Of a DNA stretch of 64,000 bases, positions 1 through 8,022 are shown piece after piece. The notes beneath the pieces were generated by a model. That model worked only from the letters and a program-made list of their open reading frames with translations, had not been told where the DNA came from and did no database searches. The stretch covers positions 5,065,501-5,129,500 of the forward strand of contig NZ_CP026121.1 in assembly GCF_003330845.1 (NCBI RefSeq), given 5' to 3'. How positions within the stretch are numbered: position 1 is the first letter of the stretch; each line of letters begins with the position of its first letter. This stretch comes from Streptomyces sp. Go-475. GTDB lineage: Bacteria; Actinomycetota; Actinomycetes; Streptomycetales; Streptomycetaceae. The position numbers and the translations under genes are program-made.

Positions 1-41
1 CGCGATGAAACGAAAGGGCGCGCTGTCCGTATTCTCTGATC

Positions 42-890
42 ATGGCCGCACCCATCGCATATTCACTCATCGCCACCGACCTGGACGGGACGCTGCTGCG
101 CGGCGACGACACCCTGTCCGACCGGTCCCTCGCCGCGCTCGCGCGGGTGGCGGACGCCGGTGCCCAGCACCTCGTGGTGACGGGCCGGCCGGCGCCGAGA
201 GTGCGGCCGCTCCTGGACGACCTGCGCTGCACGGGGCTCGCGGTGTGCGGGCAGGGCGCGCAGGTGTACGACGCCGGCGCGGACCGGCTGCTGTGGTCCA
301 TCACCCTGGACCGGGAGCTGGCGGAGACCGCCCTCGGCAAGATCGAGGCCGAGGTGGGGCAGGTGTACGCGGCGGTCGACCAGGACGGGGTCGACGGGCT
401 CACGCTGATCGAGCCGGGCTATCTCATGCCGCACCCGACCCTGCCCGCGGTACGGGTCGACCGGCGCGACGAGCTGTGGGACGAGCCCATCAGCAAGGTA
501 CTGCTGCGCCACCCCTACCTGACGGACGACGAGCTGGCGGCGACGGCCCGCTCGGTGGTCGGCTCACTGGCGACGGTGACGATGTCGGGGCCCGGCACGG
601 TCGAACTCCAGCCGTGCGGCGTCACCAAGGCGACCGGCCTGGCGCTGGCCGCCGATCACCTGGGGCTGCGGCCCGCGGACACCGTCGCCTTCGGTGACAT
701 GCCCAACGACATCCCGATGTTCGACTGGGCCGCCCACGGCGTCGCGATGGCCAACGCCCATCCCGAACTCAAGGCCGTGGCCGACGAGGTCACCCTGTCG
801 AACGAGGACGACGGCATCGCCGTCGTCCTCGAGCGACTGCTGGGCGGGACGGCTCAGTACGGGCCGTTGACGTTGTCGATCGAGCCGTAA
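42..890 (+). CDS. HAD-superfamily Cof-type sugar-phosphate/nucleotide phosphatase
   Basis: The protein has 282 residues. Near the N-terminus is motif I, DLDGT, with Asp13 (nucleophile) and Asp15; near the C-terminus is the GDMPND motif (residues 218-223) followed by a hydrophobic stretch, the order seen in the Cof/YidA branch (HAD IIB) of Mg-dependent phosphatases. Such enzymes dephosphorylate small phosphorylated metabolites in the cytoplasm; the substrate cannot be told from sequence. No Shine-Dalgarno is visible. A -10-like TATTCT lies 6 bases before the ATG, so the mRNA may be leaderless. Its 3' end overlaps the convergent LysM gene by 37 bp. Confidence 0.85.
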   Translation: MAAPIAYSLIATDLDGTLLRGDDTLSDRSLAALARVADAGAQHLVVTGRPAPRVRPLLDDLRCTGLAVCGQGAQVYDAGADRLLWSITLDRELAETALGKIEAEVGQVYAAVDQDGVDGLTLIEPGYLMPHPTLPAVRVDRRDELWDEPISKVLLRHPYLTDDELAATARSVVGSLATVTMSGPGTVELQPCGVTKATGLALAADHLGLRPADTVAFGDMPNDIPMFDWAAHGVAMANAHPELKAVADEVTLSNEDDGIAVVLERLLGGTAQYGPLTLSIEP

Positions 891-1621
891 CGGGCGGCCG
901 CGTAGTTGCAGGCCGCCGTGATGTTCGCGACCGGGTCGAACGGGTCCCACGACGTGCCGTCCACGTGGTAGGCCTGGAAGGTCGGGTCGATGGTCTGGAG
1001 GAGGCCCTTGGACGGGGTGCCGGCGGCGGCGTTGGAGTCCCAGTTGTTGATGGCCTGCGGGTTGCCGGACGACTCACGCATGATGTTGCGGTAGATGCCG
1101 TCGTACGAGCCCGGGATCCCCTTCTGCGCCATGATGTCCAGCGCCTCGCGGATCCAGCCGTCCAGGTTGTCGGCGTAGGTCTTCGTGGAGGCCTGGGTGG
1201 CCTCGGCGACGCCTCCGGCGGGCTTCGCCGCCGCGGCGGACGACTGGGTCGCCTTCTTCTTCGCGGCGGCCTTGGCCGTCGTCACCTTCAGCTTCAGGCC
1301 GGGGTGGATCAGCCTCGGGTTGTCGCCGACGGCGGCGCGGTTGTCCTTGTAGAGCTGCTTCCAGCCGCCCGAGACGTCGTACTTGTCCGCGATGCGGTAG
1401 AGCGTGTCGCCCTTGGTCACGGTGTACGTGAGGGACTTGGCGGGCTGGGCCGCCTGGGGTGCGGTCTGGGCGGCGGGGGCGCTCTGGGCCGGCTGGGCGG
1501 CGCTGGCCTGCGTCGCGCCGAGCAGCGGGAGGGTCAGGGCCGCTCCGCCGGTGCCGGCGGCGACGACACCTCGGGTGAGCGGGCTGGTTCTGGGGCGACG
1601 GTGCTTACCTCGTCCGGGCAT
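854..1621 (-). CDS. Secreted LysM / transglycosylase-like cell-wall hydrolase
   Basis: This 255-residue exported protein has a basic N-terminus and a hydrophobic segment ending in an Ala-rich cleavage region (about residues 20-42). A LysM domain follows (about 63-113; core YTVTKGDTLYRIADKY), then an Ala/Lys linker and a C-terminal lytic-transglycosylase-like domain with MRESSGNPQAINNWD and GLLQTIDPTFQAYH. It probably binds peptidoglycan and cleaves glycan strands during growth or germination. GGAGAGG precedes the ATG and lies just after the 3' strand of the riboswitch, so c-di-AMP probably controls expression in cis. The ordering LysM then SLT is typical of Streptomyces resuscitation-type hydrolases. 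Confidence 0.88.
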   Translation of the reverse strand: MPGRGKHRRPRTSPLTRGVVAAGTGGAALTLPLLGATQASAAQPAQSAPAAQTAPQAAQPAKSLTYTVTKGDTLYRIADKYDVSGGWKQLYKDNRAAVGDNPRLIHPGLKLKVTTAKAAAKKKATQSSAAAAKPAGGVAEATQASTKTYADNLDGWIREALDIMAQKGIPGSYDGIYRNIMRESSGNPQAINNWDSNAAAGTPSKGLLQTIDPTFQAYHVDGTSWDPFDPVANITAACNYAAARYGSIDNVNGPY

Positions 1622-1631
1622 GGCGATGTTC

Positions 1632-1832
1632 CTCTCCGGCGCCTGCGAGGTGAGCTGTCGGGTTCGGGCCGGGAGGTGCCCGGCCGCGTACGGCGCTGTG
1701 CTGCCGTGCGCGGCTTCACCCCGAGCCGTTCCTTGTCATGGACCGGCGACTTACCTGGGTCCCCCGCTCCTGCCCTGCGTGAGTGAGTCGGTGTGTGTGG
1801 GGAGTCCGGGCGGCGGCAGGATTCGGCGTCCG
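1632..1832 (-). promoter_or_regulatory. ydaO-yuaA type c-di-AMP riboswitch
   Basis: Reading the minus strand, the leader carries the landmarks of the ydaO class in order: a P1-side block with CGCCGAATCCTG, GAGCGGGGGACCCAGGTAAG, a GGGGTGAAGCCGC block, and finally GAACCCGACAGCTCACCTCG followed by CAGGCG. These match from memory the conserved blocks of the B. subtilis ydaO RNA. It directly precedes a cell-wall hydrolase, a usual target in actinobacteria, and its P1 3' strand abuts the ribosome-binding site. ON/OFF polarity is not shown by sequence; such switches normally reduce expression when c-di-AMP is high. Confidence 0.9.
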
Positions 1833-1846
1833 CCGGACAAGCCCGG

Positions 1847-1876
1847 AACGTATGCGAGAGCACATGCCGGGAACAA
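1847..1876 (-). promoter_or_regulatory. Candidate promoter of the riboswitch-LysM transcript
   Basis: On the minus strand TTGTTC (1876-1871) and TACGTT (1852-1847) are separated by 18 bases, resembling a vegetative sigma promoter. Transcription would start near 1840, immediately before the riboswitch. Confidence 0.45.
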
Positions 1877-2267
1877 GCACCGTCGTCACATATCGACTCC
1901 GGTGACCTTGGTCGAGGGGATATGAGGCGCTTGATCCTTTGCGGGAGCCAAGGCCCAACTTGCTTTCGGCGGACGGGGGTACGGGACGGTGCCGGGGTGC
2001 GGCCGCCGAAGGGGTGAAGTGATTCAACTCACTGATCGCGACCCGGGGCGCAATGCCCCGCAAGGGGAATTTGCTTCCCTATTACGGCAAATCGCATATG
2101 AGCAGTTACTTCCGGGAAAGTCGATAAATGTCTGTTGCCGCCCGGCCTGTAACCATGGGCGCTGGAGGTGATCGAAACGTGACCGGATACGCTGACTCGA
2201 GTGATGGCAGCGACCTATCGACAATCCGTTTGATCACCGGCAGACACCAGCAGACAGGAGACCCCTC
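1877..2267. other. Intergenic region between riboswitch promoter and polyprenyl synthase
   Basis: No ORF with convincing coding character lies here. The stretch is locally AT-rich around 2025-2135, unlike its surroundings, and should contain the promoter of the polyprenyl synthase, but I cannot pick a convincing -35/-10 pair. AGGAG at 2256-2260 is the ribosome-binding site for the GTG at 2268. Confidence 0.5.
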
Positions 2268-3278
2268 GTGACCGACGTCGGGCCGTTCGGGCTGAGCGTG
2301 CGGGACCAGGCTCTGGAAGCCGATGTCCAGGCCGGTTTGGCGGCTGTCGAGGAAGGCTTGCTCGAGGCCACCAAGAGCGAGGTGCCCTTCATCACGGAGG
2401 CCGCCCAGCACCTGGTGCGGGCCGGCGGCAAGCGGTTCCGGCCGCTGCTCGTGATGCTCTCCGCCCAGTTCGGTGACCGGTACGCGCCCGGGATCGTGCC
2501 CTCGGCCGTCGTCGTGGAGCTGACCCACCTCGCCACGCTGTACCACGACGACGTGATGGACGAGGCCGCCGTGCGCCGCGGCGTCGCGAGCGCGAACGCC
2601 CGCTGGGGCAACTCCGTCGCGGTCCTCACCGGCGACTTCCTCTTCGCCCGCGCCTCGCACATCCTGGCCGACCTCGGCCCCGAGGCCGTGCGGGTGCAGG
2701 CCGAGGCGTTCGAGCGGCTGGTGACCGGGCAGATCCTGGAGACGGCCGGTCCGCAGGACGGCCGGGACCCGGTCGAGCACTACCTGGACGTGCTGGGCGG
2801 CAAGACGGGCTCGCTCGTGGCGGTCTCCTGCCGGTTCGGCGCGATGATGTCCGGCGCCGACGAGACGGTCGTGGACGTCCTGACCCAGTACGGCGAGCGG
2901 CTCGGCGTCGCCTTCCAGCTCGCGGACGACGTCCTGGACATCGCCTCCGACTCCCACGAGTCGGGCAAGACCCCCGGCACCGACCTGCGCGAGGGCATCC
3001 CCACGCTCCCCGTGCTGCGGCTGCGCGAGCGGGCGGCCCGGCTCGGGCTCGCCGACGACATCGCCCTGTGCGAGCTGCTGGACTCCGACCTCACCGACGA
3101 CGCCCGGCACGCCGAGGCGCTGCGCCTGCTGCGCGCCCACCCGGCGCTGGAGCAGGCCCGCCGGGACACCGTCCGTTACGCCGAGGACGCCCGCGCGGCG
3201 CTGGCCCCGCTGCCCGAATGTGCCGCGAAGACGGCGCTGGTGGAGCTGTGCGACGCGGTGGTGCACCGGGCCGGCTAG
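2268..3278 (+). CDS. Long-chain polyprenyl diphosphate synthase
   Basis: The 336-residue protein belongs to the trans-isoprenyl diphosphate synthases. Both aspartate-rich motifs are intact: the first DDVMD (Asp94, Asp95, Asp98) and the second DDVLD (Asp220, Asp221, Asp224). Small or aromatic residues (LYH) precede the first motif, as in medium/long-chain enzymes. It condenses isopentenyl diphosphate onto an allylic primer, most likely to make the side chain of menaquinone (hepta- to nonaprenyl). The start is GTG with AGGAG 7 bases upstream. It stands alone, about 20 kb from the nuo genes whose quinone substrate it may supply; that link is inference. Confidence 0.9.
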   Translation: MTDVGPFGLSVRDQALEADVQAGLAAVEEGLLEATKSEVPFITEAAQHLVRAGGKRFRPLLVMLSAQFGDRYAPGIVPSAVVVELTHLATLYHDDVMDEAAVRRGVASANARWGNSVAVLTGDFLFARASHILADLGPEAVRVQAEAFERLVTGQILETAGPQDGRDPVEHYLDVLGGKTGSLVAVSCRFGAMMSGADETVVDVLTQYGERLGVAFQLADDVLDIASDSHESGKTPGTDLREGIPTLPVLRLRERAARLGLADDIALCELLDSDLTDDARHAEALRLLRAHPALEQARRDTVRYAEDARAALAPLPECAAKTALVELCDAVVHRAG

Positions 3279-3507
3279 CCGGGCGATCCCCGCACGACCC
3301 CTACGGGTCGGGGGAGAAGCCGCCCCCTCGTGTCATACCGCAGCAGTACGTGGAGTTGAGCCCGGGGTCTGACGTATCTCCCTGGCCGATTTGGTCAGAT
3401 GGAAACCACGGAAAACACCACTCCTCACCAGTTCGGGTGAGAATGGCGGCTCAGGGACGAGTGCGTGGACGACACGGACAGCCGCCGCCGACCACGGAGG
3501 TAGGGCA

Positions 3508-4779
3508 CACATGGCACCGTACGCATCCGACGACAACACGACCGCCGGGGAGGGCGACGAGCAGCGCTCCGGGCGGCGCAAAGCCGCTCGGTACGTCGTC
3601 CCGGTCACGGTGATGGGGGTGGCCGCCGCGACGATCGGCCTGGTCCCCGCGCTCGCCGACTCCGGCGACCCCGACCTCCCGAAGATCACCGCACAGCAGC
3701 TCATCGAGAAGATCGCCAAGTCGGACGTCGAGCAGTTCTCCGGCACGGTGAAGATCAGCACGGACCTCGGTCTGCCGAACCTCGGTGGCCTGGAGTCCAG
3801 CCTGATGTCCGGCGCCGCGGGCCAGGGCGAGGGCGGCTCCTCCGCCGACCCGACGGCCAAGCTCACCGAACTGGCCTCCGGTACGCACACCCTGCGCGTC
3901 GCCGCCGACGGCCCGGAGAAGCAGAAGCTGTCGCTGCTGGAGAACGCCGCCGAGTACAGCCTCATCCACAACGGCAAGGACGTCTGGGGCTACGACAGCA
4001 AGTCGAACGAGGTCTACCACGGCACCGTCTCCGAGAGCCCGAAGGGCGACCGGGAGCAGCAGCCGCCGGCCCTGCCGAAGGACTTCGCCGAGGAGGCCCT
4101 GAGGGCCGCCGGTGACACGACCTCCGTGACGGTGGACGGCACCGCGCAGGTCGCCGGCCGGGACGCCTACAAGCTCGTCGTCAAGCCCAAGCAGTCCGGC
4201 TCGACGGTCGGCGCGATCACGGTGGCCGTGGACTCCGAGACGGGCCTGCCGCTGAAGTTCACACTGACCCCGGCGGGCGGCGGTGCCGCCGTCGTCGACG
4301 CGGGCTTCACACAGGTCAGCTTCGCCAAGCCGGCCGCCTCGACCTTCGACTTCACGCCGCCCAAGGGCGCGAAGGTCACCGAGGAGAAGGACTCCGGCAA
4401 GGCGTCCGGCAAGGCGTCCGAGGAGGGCTTCGGCGAGGGCCTGGGGCTGGGCTTCGGCAAGGGCGAGGCGCGGGAGCACGCCCCGAAGGCCGGGGAGGGC
4501 CACGGCAAGGGCCCCGACGGCATGAAGACCATCGGCGAGGGCTGGAACTCCATAGCCGTCTTCGACATCGGCGGCGAGGGCATGCCCTCCGGCAAGGCCG
4601 GCGGCGGCGACTTCGGCGGCTTCCTCGACTCGCTCGGCGACAAGGTCACCGGCAAGTTCGGCTCGGGCACGGTCTTTTCCACCCGACTGGTCAACGCCCT
4701 GATGACGGACGACGGCAAGGTCTACGTCGGCATGGTCACCAAGGACGCGCTCGTGAAGGCGGCCGACGCCGCCAAGTAG
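3508..4779 (+). CDS. Secreted LolA/RseB-like protein preceding an ABC exporter
   Basis: The 423-residue protein starts at the ATG that follows GGAGG with 10 bases spacing. A longer reading from 3391 lacks this signal. A basic patch and one hydrophobic segment (about residues 27-50) give an uncleaved anchor or signal peptide without a lipobox Cys. The following 250 residues resemble the LolA/MucB-RseB fold found in many actinobacterial outer-sheet lipid-carrier-like proteins (for example the segment TAQVAGRDAYKLVVKPKQ). A Gly/Lys/Glu-rich low-complexity region follows (about 295-360). Its place 34 bp before the ABC genes suggests one operon and a role at the outer membrane face. The function is not established. 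Confidence 0.75.
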   Translation, partial: HMAPYASDDNTTAGEGDEQRSGRRKAARYVVPVTVMGVAAATIGLVPALADSGDPDLPKITAQQLIEKIAKSDVEQFSGTVKISTDLGLPNLGGLESSLMSGAAGQGEGGSSADPTAKLTELASGTHTLRVAADGPEKQKLSLLENAAEYSLIHNGKDVWGYDSKSNEVYHGTVSESPKGDREQQPPALPKDFAEEALRAAGDTTSVTVDGTAQVAGRDAYKLVVKPKQSGSTVGAITVAVDSETGLPLKFTLTPAGGGAAVVDAGFTQVSFAKPAASTFDFTPPKGAKVTEEKDSGKASGKASEEGFGEGLGLGFGKGEAREHAPKAGEGHGKGPDGMKTIGEGWNSIAVFDIGGEGMPSGKAGGGDFGGFLDSLGDKVTGKFGSGTVFSTRLVNALMTDDGKVYVGMVTKDALVKAADAAK

Positions 4780-4813
4780 TCCTGCCGCGCCACCAGAGAG
4801 ATCGAGGAAGCCG

Positions 4814-5794
4814 ATGGGCGAACCGTCCGCCACGGAGCCGGAGCAGCGGGGCGAGCAGGCCGGGGAACCGGTCATCGCCACCCGCGCGCTCACCAAGCGC
4901 TACCGCGGCGGACAACTCGCCGTCGACGGCCTGGACCTGACCGTCCCGGCGGGCAGCGTCTTCGGCTTCCTCGGCCCCAACGGCTCCGGCAAGACCACCA
5001 CGATCCGCATGCTGATGGGCCTCATCGAGCCCACCTCCGGCACGGCGCGGGTCCTCGGGCAGCCCATGCCCCGGGCCACTCGCGCCGTGCTCCCGCACGT
5101 CGGCGCCCTCATCGAGGGCCCGGCCCTCTACGGCTTCCTCTCCGGCCGCGACAACCTGATCCGCTACGACTCCGCCGACCCGGCCGCCGATCCGCGCACC
5201 CGGCACGCCCGGGTCGCCGCCGCCCTGGACCGGGTGGGCCTCACGGCCGCCGCGGGCAAGAAGGCCAAGGCCTACTCGCTGGGCATGAAACAGCGCCTCG
5301 GTCTCGCGGCCGCGCTGCTCCAGCCGCGCCGGCTGCTCGTCCTCGACGAGCCGACCAACGGCCTCGACCCGCAGGGCATGCGCGAGATCCGCACGCTGAT
5401 ACGGGAACTCGCCTCCGACGGCACGACCGTCTTCCTCTCCTCCCACCTGCTCGACGAGATCGAGCAGGTCTGCACACACGCGGCCGTGATGGCGCAGGGC
5501 CGGCTGATCACGCAGGGCCCGGTCGCCGAGCTGGCGGCCGGGGCGCGGGGCCGGCTGGTGGTGACCACGCCCGACCCGGCGGAGGCGGCCCGGGTGCTGA
5601 AGGAGCAGGGTGTCGCGGACATCGCCGTCACCGACGACCGGGTGACCGGCGAGCCACCGGACCGCGACCTGGCCGAGGTGAACGCCGCGCTGGTCACCGC
5701 CGGGGTCCGGGTGCGCGGCTTCACGGTCGAACGGGCCTCGCTGGAGGACGCGTTCGTGGCGCTGACGGGGGAGGGCTTCGATGTCGCGGGCTGA
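4814..5794 (+). CDS. ABC transporter ATP-binding subunit (ABC-2/drug-export type)
   Basis: The 326-residue ATPase contains Walker A GPNGSGKT, a signature-like YSLGMKQRLGLAAAL (degenerate LSGGQ, common in the CcmA/DrrA group), Walker B RLLVLDEPT and the switch region SSHLLDEIEQ. The C-terminal third (after about residue 230) is the accessory domain of DrrA-like ATPases. It should energise the adjacent permease for export of a lipid or drug-like molecule. It overlaps the permease start by 14 bp, so translation is coupled. No substrate can be assigned. Confidence 0.9.
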   Translation: MGEPSATEPEQRGEQAGEPVIATRALTKRYRGGQLAVDGLDLTVPAGSVFGFLGPNGSGKTTTIRMLMGLIEPTSGTARVLGQPMPRATRAVLPHVGALIEGPALYGFLSGRDNLIRYDSADPAADPRTRHARVAAALDRVGLTAAAGKKAKAYSLGMKQRLGLAAALLQPRRLLVLDEPTNGLDPQGMREIRTLIRELASDGTTVFLSSHLLDEIEQVCTHAAVMAQGRLITQGPVAELAAGARGRLVVTTPDPAEAARVLKEQGVADIAVTDDRVTGEPPDRDLAEVNAALVTAGVRVRGFTVERASLEDAFVALTGEGFDVAG

Positions 5795-6656
5795 AGTCGC
5801 GGAGCACGTACGGCCGGTGAGCCCGCTGTGGACCTTCGGGCTGCTGCGCAACGAGCTCACGACCACCTTCCGCCGCTGGCGCACCCTCGCGCTGCTGGCC
5901 GTACTGGCGGGCGTGCCGATCCTGGTCGGCATCGCGGTCAAGATGGAGACGGCCGACGGCTCGTCGCCCGGCGGGGGCGGCGGAGGACCGGCCTTCATCT
6001 CGCAGATCACCAACAACGGCCTGTTCCTGGTCTTCACCGCCCTGGCCGCCACCCTCCCGTTCTTCCTGCCCATGGCGGTCGGTGTCGTCGCGGGCGACGC
6101 GATCGCCGGCGAGGCGAACGCCGGCACCCTGCGCTATCTGCTGGTCGCCCCGGCCGGCCGCAGCCGCCTGCTGCTCACCAAGTACGCGACGGTCGTCCTG
6201 TTCTGCCTGGCCGCCACGCTCGTGGTCGCCGTCTCGGCCCTGACGGTCGGCGCGCTCCTGTTCCCCCTCGGCGACCTGACGACCATCTCCGGTACGCGGA
6301 TCGGCTTCGCCGAGGGCCTGGGCAGAGCCCTGCTGATCGCCCTGGCCGTCGCCGCGTCACTGATCGGCGTCGCGGCGCTCGGCCTGTTCGTCTCGACGCT
6401 CACCAACAGCGGCATCGCGGCCATGGCGACGACGGTGGGCCTGCTGATCACGGTCCAGATCCTGGACCAGATCCCGCAACTGCACGCCCTCCAGCCGTAC
6501 ATCTTCTCGCACTACTGGCTGTCCTTCGCCGACCTGATGCGCGAACCGGTCTACTGGGACGACCTCGCCAGGAACCTCGGACTGCAGGCCCTGTACGCGG
6601 CGGTGTTCGGCTCGGCGGCGTGGGCGCGCTTCACGGCGAAGGACATCACGGCCTAG
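5781..6656 (+). CDS. ABC-2 type permease
   Basis: The 291-residue membrane protein has about six hydrophobic segments: an N-terminal one after the basic RRWRTLALLA region, a Gly-rich loop (PGGGGGGP), then FFLPMAVGVVAGDAIAGEA leading into the motif GTLRYLLVAPAGR typical of ABC-2 permeases, followed by three more. It pairs with the overlapping ATPase and the upstream LolA-like protein, so a three-gene export unit is likely. It ends 21 bp before the convergent reductase. Confidence 0.9.
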   Translation: MSRAEVAEHVRPVSPLWTFGLLRNELTTTFRRWRTLALLAVLAGVPILVGIAVKMETADGSSPGGGGGGPAFISQITNNGLFLVFTALAATLPFFLPMAVGVVAGDAIAGEANAGTLRYLLVAPAGRSRLLLTKYATVVLFCLAATLVVAVSALTVGALLFPLGDLTTISGTRIGFAEGLGRALLIALAVAASLIGVAALGLFVSTLTNSGIAAMATTVGLLITVQILDQIPQLHALQPYIFSHYWLSFADLMREPVYWDDLARNLGLQALYAAVFGSAAWARFTAKDITA

Positions 6657-6677
6657 GGCCCCGGCAGGTACGGGAAG

Positions 6678-7259
6678 TCACTCCTCGTACAGGAACCGGG
6701 CGAGCGGGGCCTCCTGGGCGAAGAACGTCTTCGCGCGGGCCAGTGCCTCGGTGTCGTTCAGCACGTCGCCGGGCTTGCTGCCGTTGCCGAGCAGCACGCC
6801 GCCGAAGCGCATCCCCATGTACGCGGCCGAGTTGTTGAGCGTCCCCACCAGCGGGTCGGCGACCACCTGCTCCCGGTGCGCGAGGGCGGCGACGCCCCAC
6901 AGGGTGCGCCCGGCCAGGGTCTCCTTGAAGTCGAGGCCGGGCGTGCGCAGCCAGCCCGACCAGTAGTCCAGGTAGCGCTTGGTGTGCGCGGAGACCGAGT
7001 ACCAGTACAGGGGCGAGGCGATCACGATGTCCGTGGCCGCGAGTGTGGCGTCGAGCAGCAGGGCCACGTTGCCTTCGGTCGGCCGGACGTGGTCGCTGTC
7101 GTGCCGCAGGTCCTCGAAGTCCGGCACCGGATGCTCGGTGAGGTCGATCCACTGCTGTTCGACGTCCGGCGGCAGCTGCTCGGCGGCCCGGCGGGCCAGC
7201 AGCTCGGTGTTGCCGTCGGCACGGGCGCTGCCCAGGACGAAGAGGAAGCGGCGGGTCAT
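6678..7259 (-). CDS. NADPH-dependent FMN reductase / flavodoxin-family protein
   Basis: The 193-residue flavodoxin-fold protein opens with a strand and the FMN-phosphate loop LGSARADGNTELLARR. It later has ASPLYWYSVSAHTKRYLDYW, the second flavin-contact region of the PF03358 family. Such enzymes use NAD(P)H to reduce FMN or quinones in two-electron steps. I start it at the ATG encoding MTRRFLFV because AGGGGG precedes it; upstream in-frame ATGs have no such site. A near-palindrome lies 33 bp upstream, so it may be regulated by its own repressor, but no regulator gene adjoins it. Confidence 0.82.
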   Translation of the reverse strand: MTRRFLFVLGSARADGNTELLARRAAEQLPPDVEQQWIDLTEHPVPDFEDLRHDSDHVRPTEGNVALLLDATLAATDIVIASPLYWYSVSAHTKRYLDYWSGWLRTPGLDFKETLAGRTLWGVAALAHREQVVADPLVGTLNNSAAYMGMRFGGVLLGNGSKPGDVLNDTEALARAKTFFAQEAPLARFLYEE

Positions 7260-7291
7260 GGGGATCCCCCTGAATGCTCGGCGTACGTCAA

Positions 7292-7322
7292 TTGCAGGCG
7301 TCTGCATCATATGCGCATGCAA
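7292..7322. promoter_or_regulatory. Imperfect palindrome upstream of the FMN reductase
   Basis: TTGCAGGCG at the left end and CGCATGCAA at the right end form 8 of 9 complementary pairs around a 13-base centre. It lies in the short gap upstream of the reductase and could be an operator. No other copy was noticed in the window. Confidence 0.35.
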
Positions 7323-7358
7323 GTAAAGTCCGCCAGGGGTGACCCTCGGCTCCGGTGA

Positions 7359-7862
7359 TCAGCGCGCCGCTCCCGTCAGCCGGAGCAGGGGCTCCGTCTC
7401 GCGTGGCGGCCGGCCCAGTTCGCCGAGCCGCCAGGCGGGCACCCACGGCACCCGGTACACGTCGATGACCGACTCCAGGGACTTGACCCGCTGGGCGAGC
7501 GGGCGCGGCAGCCGGCCCGGGGCGTCCGCCACGAGGACGACGGCGTCGAGGTCGAGCCCCGGCGGGGCCTGGCCGCGCCGGAAGACCTCGACCGCACCGG
7601 CGGCCGTGTCGAGCCCGGCCGCGTGCGTCCGGGCGACCAGCAGCACCGACGCGGGCTCGCCGGGCCCCGGCCAGGCGCGGCCGCTGTCATGCCCGCCGTA
7701 GACCGCGGCGAGGGTGGAGACGCCGGCGCCGCCGTGCGTGCCGACCCAGGAGAAACGCCGTGCCGGGGCATGGGCGTGGGCGGGCTCCGGCGATCCCGGC
7801 CCTGACCTGGTCACCGGGCCGCGGATCCAGATCTCCGGCCCCTGTCGCATGCCTGTGTGCAT
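7359..7862 (-). CDS. Actinobacterial DUF6668-like protein with degenerate P-loop
   Basis: The 167-residue protein begins at an ATG preceded by GGGAGGAGAAGGGC. It contains WVGTHGGAGVSTLAAV (about residues 38-53), which resembles the deviant Walker A of ParA/MinD ATPases but lacks the lysine before Ser/Thr. Later hydrophobic strands VLLVARTH and AVVLVADAPGRLP resemble the remainder of a P-loop core. It recalls the family annotated DUF6668 in streptomycetes, an identification from memory. Binding without hydrolysis is possible. It is divergent from the TPR-like gene with a 160-bp gap. No function is known. Confidence 0.6.
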   Translation of the reverse strand: MHTGMRQGPEIWIRGPVTRSGPGSPEPAHAHAPARRFSWVGTHGGAGVSTLAAVYGGHDSGRAWPGPGEPASVLLVARTHAAGLDTAAGAVEVFRRGQAPPGLDLDAVVLVADAPGRLPRPLAQRVKSLESVIDVYRVPWVPAWRLGELGRPPRETEPLLRLTGAAR

Positions 7863-8022
7863 GCCCTTCTCCTCCCTGGTGCTCCCGGTCCCCACGCCAT
7901 CCGGAACGATCGACATCGGTGCCGGTGGCCCTTGGGACGAGCCTGTGACACCGCGGTGACGTGAGAAACGGGGGCGAGCGGACACACTCGACAGTAGGTG
8001 TACGACGCCGAGTGAGGGGACG

